In this document: piece by piece, positions 25,106 to 28,349 of the stretch
How the letters are laid out: the number at the start of each line of letters is the position of its first letter
Position numbering within the stretch: the first letter of the stretch is position 1
NCBI GenBank assembly: GCA_900542085.1
Contig: UQMK01000027.1
Location: 1-28,349 of the forward strand
Length of the DNA: 28,349 nt
DNA from: an uncultured Collinsella sp.
Lineage (GTDB): Bacteria > Actinomycetota > Coriobacteriia > Coriobacteriales > Coriobacteriaceae
Reading direction: 5' to 3'
Notes under the pieces: generated by a model
The model's input: only the letters and a program-made list of their open reading frames with translations
What the model was told of the DNA's origin: nothing
Databases searched by the model: none
Translations under genes and position numbers: made by a program

Positions 25106-26032
25106 TTATGCCGGCTGACGGTCGAGGCACGCGTCCCACATTTGGTCGCGCTCCTCTTGGCTAATGCCCTTGAGTGTCTTGTCGATGAGCTTAAGCAGCT
25201 TGTCCGAGCCCTTGCGGCAGCCGACGTTTGCCGCGACCTCCTGCTTAAAGCCCTCGCCCTCGGCAAAATGAATAGGGACAATGCCCGGGTTTTGGGCCAT
25301 ATAGCCTTTCTCGTTCTCGGTGTTGTACGTCACAGCGTCGCAGGTACCCTGCAGCAGGTTCGAAAACACCGTGGGAACCGAATCGACCGGGTTTTTGTGC
25401 ACAACGCCCGGAATCTCGTCGATGACGGTATCGAGCATGGTGTCCTTTTGGCCGAGGACCGTGGCACCGCTAAAGTCGCTGAGCTTGGTGGCGTTTTGGT
25501 AAGGCGAGCCCTCTTTTACGAACAGGCCAAAGTAGCCAATGAAGTACGGGTCGGAAAAGCCGACGGACTCCTCGCGCTCGGGCGTGGCACTCATGCCGGC
25601 AATGATGAGGTCGATCTGGCCGTTGTTGAGCGAATCGATAAGGCCCGAGAAGCTCTGCTTGACGGCAACGGGCTCGCCGCCGAGGGCCTTGCAGACGATC
25701 TTGGCGATCTGCACGTCGTAGCCGTCGGCATAGGCACCCTGCACGTTGTCGATGGGGATGGTGTACTCGCTGGCCTCGGAGACCTGCCAGTTGTACGGGG
25801 CGTAGGCTGCCTCCATACCGATGCGGATCTTGTCCTTGCCGATAACGGAATCGGACAGGTCGTCGCGACCGCCGCCCGTCGTGGGCTGAACCACCTTGAG
25901 CGTGGACGGGCGCTGACAGCCGGCGAGCGCGCCGGCGACGACGGAAGCGCTCGCAGCGAGAGCGCTACCCAAAAAGATGCGACGGCTGCATACCGGCTGT
26001 GGATGCGCGTCGCGCTGATGGGGAGAATGCAT
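25106..26032 (-). CDS. amino acid ABC transporter substrate-binding lipoprotein
   Basis: 308-aa periplasmic-type binding protein (SBP_bac_3 fold) tethered outside the membrane. The N-terminus has a twin-arginine-like SRRIFLG (16-22), a hydrophobic stretch and the lipobox LAGC with Cys39 as the lipidated residue. The mature domain opens with KIRIGMEAAYAPYNW and contains DLIIAGMSATPEREESVGFSDPY, the classic family signature; the substrate is a polar amino acid or small peptide-like compound, not identifiable here. The ATG at 26032 has GGGAAGG 6 nt upstream; the longer frame to 26104 lacks a site. A short CCTGTT/AACAGG hairpin (26044-26075) partly covers this ribosome-binding site. First gene of a three-gene operon. 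The stop is TAA. Confidence 0.93.
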   Translation of the reverse strand: MHSPHQRDAHPQPVCSRRIFLGSALAASASVVAGALAGCQRPSTLKVVQPTTGGGRDDLSDSVIGKDKIRIGMEAAYAPYNWQVSEASEYTIPIDNVQGAYADGYDVQIAKIVCKALGGEPVAVKQSFSGLIDSLNNGQIDLIIAGMSATPEREESVGFSDPYFIGYFGLFVKEGSPYQNATKLSDFSGATVLGQKDTMLDTVIDEIPGVVHKNPVDSVPTVFSNLLQGTCDAVTYNTENEKGYMAQNPGIVPIHFAEGEGFKQEVAANVGCRKGSDKLLKLIDKTLKGISQEERDQMWDACLDRQPA

Positions 26033-26130
26033 AATCTGCCTTCCCTGTTGAATCGTATGCTGACGACTTAACAGGATATACGCCAGCGACCAGCAGCGCA
26101 GCACAAGCTCGAAAAATTAATAGACACACA

Positions 26131-26146
26131 GTAGTCATTGGGGACG
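26131..26146 (-). repeat. 16-bp repeat, second copy (inverted)
   Basis: Exact reverse complement of 20106-20121. It sits about 30 nt left of element B. Confidence 0.75.
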
Positions 26147-26162
26147 CCGATGTTTTGGCAAT

Positions 26163-26266
26163 GCCGGCGAGCGACGTCCAGAGCGAACAAGTGGCATGAA
26201 AAAGGCAAGGCATGACCAGAAGGTCTATGCCTTGCCTTTTGAATGACAAATTATCGCTCTGGACGG
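26163..26266. repeat. intergenic structured repeat element, copy B
   Basis: Nearly identical to the long hairpin of copy A: perfect outer stem 26175-26186 with 26254-26265, the same internal loops, and an inner stem 26201-26217 with 26222-26239. Relative to A, the inner pair at GGCAGGGC/GCCCTGCC is GGCAAGGC/GCCTTGCC, a compensating change. The second box is degenerate (GCACAGCATCGACC) and the GGTA hairpin is missing. It lies between galM (upstream on the minus strand) and the transporter operon. Confidence 0.8.
26199..26240. terminator. bidirectional terminator inside element B, serving galM
   Basis: Stem AAAGGCAAGGCAT/ATGCCTTGCCTTT plus GACC/GGTC around AGAA, with a T run on either strand (26237-26240 on plus; 26203-26199 on minus). 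It lies about 55 nt after the galM stop. Confidence 0.75.
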
Positions 26267-26295
26267 CGCACAGCATCGACCGAGCGGCGGAACCT

Positions 26296-27189
26296 CTAGA
26301 GCAAGGTAACGCTAAAGGTACGCTTGTCGGTGGCGCCGGGAGCCAAGGTGATGGTGTTGACCTTGTGCTCGAAGACGTCGTCCTCGGTGTCCATGGTGGT
26401 GTGACCGGTCCAGGGCTCGAGCGCAACAAACGGAGCGTCGTTGGCGGCAGACCACACGCCGATGTACTTAAAGCCCTCAAAGTCGATCTTGACGCCGTGG
26501 CCCGACTTGCGACCGCGCAGCGTGAGCGTGGAGCCCGGGGTATCGGTGAACATGATGGCGTCGTTATCGAAGCTGCGGTGCGTGATGGGCAGCACGTCCG
26601 AGTTATCGGGGGCCTTGTAGCTACCCTCGAACGTCATAAGGCCATCGGGCGTGATGACGGGGGCCTCGTTAGTCCAAGCCTCGGTAAACGCCAGCTCGTA
26701 ATCCTCGAACGCCTCGTCCTCGGCGCCCGGGGCGGGCACGTTAAATGCGGGGTGGCCGCCCACCGAGAACGGCAGGTTCACGTCACCGGTGTTGGTGACG
26801 GCAAAGGTCTGCGTAAGGGTGGCGTCGCCGGTCAGGGCATAGGTCATGTTGAGCTTAAAGTGGAACGGAAACGCCTTGAGAGACTCGGACGTGTCGGTGA
26901 GCTCATAGGTAACGGACGAACCATCCTCCGACACCTCGACGATCTTGTGCTCGACAATGCGTGCGATGCCGTGGCGCGCCATCTCGCAGGTGCCGGCCGC
27001 AGACGCCGCCGTGTTGTTGCGCAGCGATCCCACGATGGGGAACAGGATGGGCGCGTGCTTGCCCCAAAAGGCCGGGTCGCCCTGCCACAGATACTCGTTG
27101 CCGTTGAGGGCAAGGCTCGTGAGCTGGGCGCCCATGGAATCGATGGCCGCGGTGAGGCCGCCGCGCTTGATGGTAGTGACGGTGGACAT
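26296..27189 (-). CDS. aldose 1-epimerase family protein (LacX type)
   Basis: 297-aa galactose-mutarotase-like beta-sandwich enzyme, interconverting alpha and beta anomers of a sugar or sugar phosphate. EYLWQGDPAFWGKHAPILFP (40-59) is the hallmark of the LacX subgroup; the likely catalytic His is in GGHPAFN and the Glu in ALEPWTGHT. Length fits LacX (about 300 aa) rather than GalM (about 345). The ATG at 27189 has GGAGG 7 nt upstream; the longer frame starts before this site. No lactose or galactose pathway genes are adjacent, so the substrate is open. It lies 79 nt after the upstream membrane-protein gene. The stop is TAG. Confidence 0.9.
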   Translation of the reverse strand: MSTVTTIKRGGLTAAIDSMGAQLTSLALNGNEYLWQGDPAFWGKHAPILFPIVGSLRNNTAASAAGTCEMARHGIARIVEHKIVEVSEDGSSVTYELTDTSESLKAFPFHFKLNMTYALTGDATLTQTFAVTNTGDVNLPFSVGGHPAFNVPAPGAEDEAFEDYELAFTEAWTNEAPVITPDGLMTFEGSYKAPDNSDVLPITHRSFDNDAIMFTDTPGSTLTLRGRKSGHGVKIDFEGFKYIGVWSAANDAPFVALEPWTGHTTMDTEDDVFEHKVNTITLAPGATDKRTFSVTLL

Positions 27190-27268
27190 GCTACTTCCTC
27201 CAAAAGTAAACAACAGTGTCGAGGGTTATTGTCCCACTCTTGGCAGCAGGGCTGAGCGGCAGGCGCAG

Positions 27269-28138
27269 TTATTGAGCAATAGCATAAAGGTCAAACCCAC
27301 CCTGCGGCGTGCTATCGACCGTATCGGGTGCTTGCGAATTAAAACTCACCGGGACCATGCGCTTTGAGGCGCGGTAACGCGTGCCGTCGGTGGCGACGGG
27401 CGGTTCATCGACCGTGAGCTCGTAGTCGCCGGGCTTGAGCTCGATGCCGTCACCTTCGGAATTGACGTATTGGTACTCGTCGATTGCTTGTCCCTTGAGC
27501 GTGCGGCCCACGATATGGACGAGCATTTGGCTGTCGCCGCGCGCGGTATCCCACGTCGCGCCGTCCTTAACCTCGACCGACACATGCAACGAGCGCGTGC
27601 GGCTGAGCGATTGCTCGACGGACATCTCGACCTTGGCGGCGTCTTGGCGCTGTTGCTCGACATGGCCCCAGATGCTGCCGATTGCCGAGCAGGCGATTAC
27701 GCCGGCCATGAAGGCGATGAGGATGGGGCCGAGCGGAGAACGGCGACCCGCGTCTTCCTCGCGAGCCAGGTCGGGGCGATGCGTGGGCGCAGGCGCCTGG
27801 GCACCCTGCGCGGGCACGTCGAGAATGCTGAAAGATGCCGTACTGCCGGGGTCGATGGTATGGCGCGGTTGCGGGGTCTTTGCCGGCGAGATGGACATGT
27901 CGGCTGGCTCATCCAGCGTGGCCGTGGCATCGGCCTTTGCCTCGTCGGCCTCGGCCTGGGCCCAGGCCTGTTCAAAGGTCAGGGGCTCGGAGGGATCGGG
28001 GGCGGCGTCCGGTTCGGCAGCGGCATCGTTGCCGACCTCGGTCTCGTCACCCGACGCGTCACGCGGCGCGGGCTCGTCCCACTCCTCGTCCGGAGCTTCG
28101 CCCTCGCTATACCACCATTCAAAGTTATCGATATCCAT
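27269..28138 (-). CDS. acidic single-pass membrane protein of unknown function
   Basis: 289 aa, family not recognised. Residues 1-130 are rich in Asp, Glu, Ala and Pro and probably disordered and cytoplasmic. One membrane helix (about 137-157) follows a basic GRR, so the C-terminal 130 residues should be outside. That part is beta-rich in look, with KPGDYELTVDEPP reminiscent of Ig-like or carboxypeptidase-regulatory-like folds. It could be a wall or envelope sensor or anchor. The ATG at 28138 has AAGGGG 8 nt upstream; TATAAG near 28182-28187 on the minus strand could be a -10, without a good -35. The stop is TAA. Confidence 0.75.
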   Translation of the reverse strand: MDIDNFEWWYSEGEAPDEEWDEPAPRDASGDETEVGNDAAAEPDAAPDPSEPLTFEQAWAQAEADEAKADATATLDEPADMSISPAKTPQPRHTIDPGSTASFSILDVPAQGAQAPAPTHRPDLAREEDAGRRSPLGPILIAFMAGVIACSAIGSIWGHVEQQRQDAAKVEMSVEQSLSRTRSLHVSVEVKDGATWDTARGDSQMLVHIVGRTLKGQAIDEYQYVNSEGDGIELKPGDYELTVDEPPVATDGTRYRASKRMVPVSFNSQAPDTVDSTPQGGFDLYAIAQ

Positions 28139-28214
28139 ACGGGGCGCCCCTTAGGCCTCGCAAATAAACACTTGTTAGCCTTATACCCGCAGATGGCGCT
28201 GGAGCTCGCACGGA

Positions 28215-28245
28215 ATGCGATAAAGGGACTGCTCCTTTGTCGCAT
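28215..28245 (+). repeat. AAAGGGAC hairpin repeat, copy 3
   Basis: ATGCGATAAAGG pairs with CCTTTGTCGCAT (one T-G wobble) around GACTGCT. It shares the core AAAGGGACTGCTCCTTTGTC with the other two copies. Confidence 0.65.
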
Positions 28246-28299
28246 CGAAGTTGCGGTGGAATAGTTCCTGTTTGCACGCCCACTCGAGCTATTTGGGGG

Positions 28300-28349
28300 T
28301 GCGGACAGAAAGTTGGACCGCGGGGCGGTCCGGACTGGAGGTTCGCATG
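28300..28349 (+). mobile_element. left end of a probable IS3/IS150-type insertion sequence (partial)
   Basis: TGCGGACAGAAAGTTGGAC (28300-28318) resembles IS150-group terminal repeats, which begin TG and carry AAAGTTGGACA. It is followed by a GGACCGC.GCGGTCC hairpin, then GGAGG, 5 nt and an ATG at 28347-28349 that would start the first transposase frame. The window ends on that ATG, so the transposase itself cannot be seen. Confidence 0.45.

Overview
The window is high-GC bacterial DNA from a Gram-positive-type organism, most likely a member of the Coriobacteriia close to Collinsella. That assignment rests on the overall feel of the proteins, the single-membrane wall genes (MurA, LCP), the F-ATPase layout and the Shine-Dalgarno-rich minus-strand operons; no 16S sequence is present, so it is an inference. 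I support 28 protein genes, 27 on the minus strand and one (pepT) on the plus strand. No tRNA, CRISPR array or phage gene was seen.

Layout from left to right. 1-89: a leader-like stretch with a boxA-type motif and hairpins, reading out of the left edge, probably the start of an rRNA operon. 236-3137 (minus): a phosphohexomutase, a homocysteine methyltransferase and a DtxR/MntR-type metal regulator; the last two look co-transcribed. 3258-4505 (plus): peptidase T, divergent from the regulator across a perfect 20-bp palindrome. 4758-7280 (minus): lcp and murA, cell-envelope synthesis. 7369-14253 (minus): a complete F-type ATP synthase operon in the order atpI-like, B, E, F, H, A, G, D, C. 14536-17603 (minus): upp, glpK and a Sua5/TsaC enzyme. 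17738-18381: a hicA-hicB toxin-antitoxin pair. 18450-21363: prmC and prfA (release factor 1 and its methyltransferase). 21655-26032: an M20 peptidase and a polar amino-acid ABC transporter. 26296-28138: a LacX-type mutarotase and an acidic single-pass membrane protein. 28300-28349: what looks like the left end of an IS3/IS150-type insertion sequence ending on a start codon. An rRNA-like left edge and an IS-like right edge suggest that the window is a whole draft contig broken at repeats.

How the genes work together: the ATP synthase operon reads into a strong terminator whose U-tract abuts the murA ribosome-binding site, so wall-precursor synthesis (murA-lcp) appears to depend on read-through or on an internal promoter. 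The release-factor block (prfA, prmC) is separated from the sua5 gene by hicAB, which carries its own AT-rich promoter/operator. The ABC transporter lies upstream of an M20 peptidase, suggesting uptake and hydrolysis of peptide-like or N-acyl amino-acid substrates.

The most unusual observations are: (i) a family of intergenic elements at 4593-4752, 20134-20295 and 26163-26266, with conserved boxes, changed but still paired stems, and a position directly after the stop codons of minus-strand genes; (ii) not one of the 28 genes ends in TGA (16 TAG, 12 TAA), alongside a release factor 1 with P-K-T in place of the usual P-A/V-T tripeptide; (iii) a PrmC with a roughly 120-residue acidic insertion; (iv) two terminators placed directly against the ribosome-binding site of the next gene; (v) further small repeated hairpin families.
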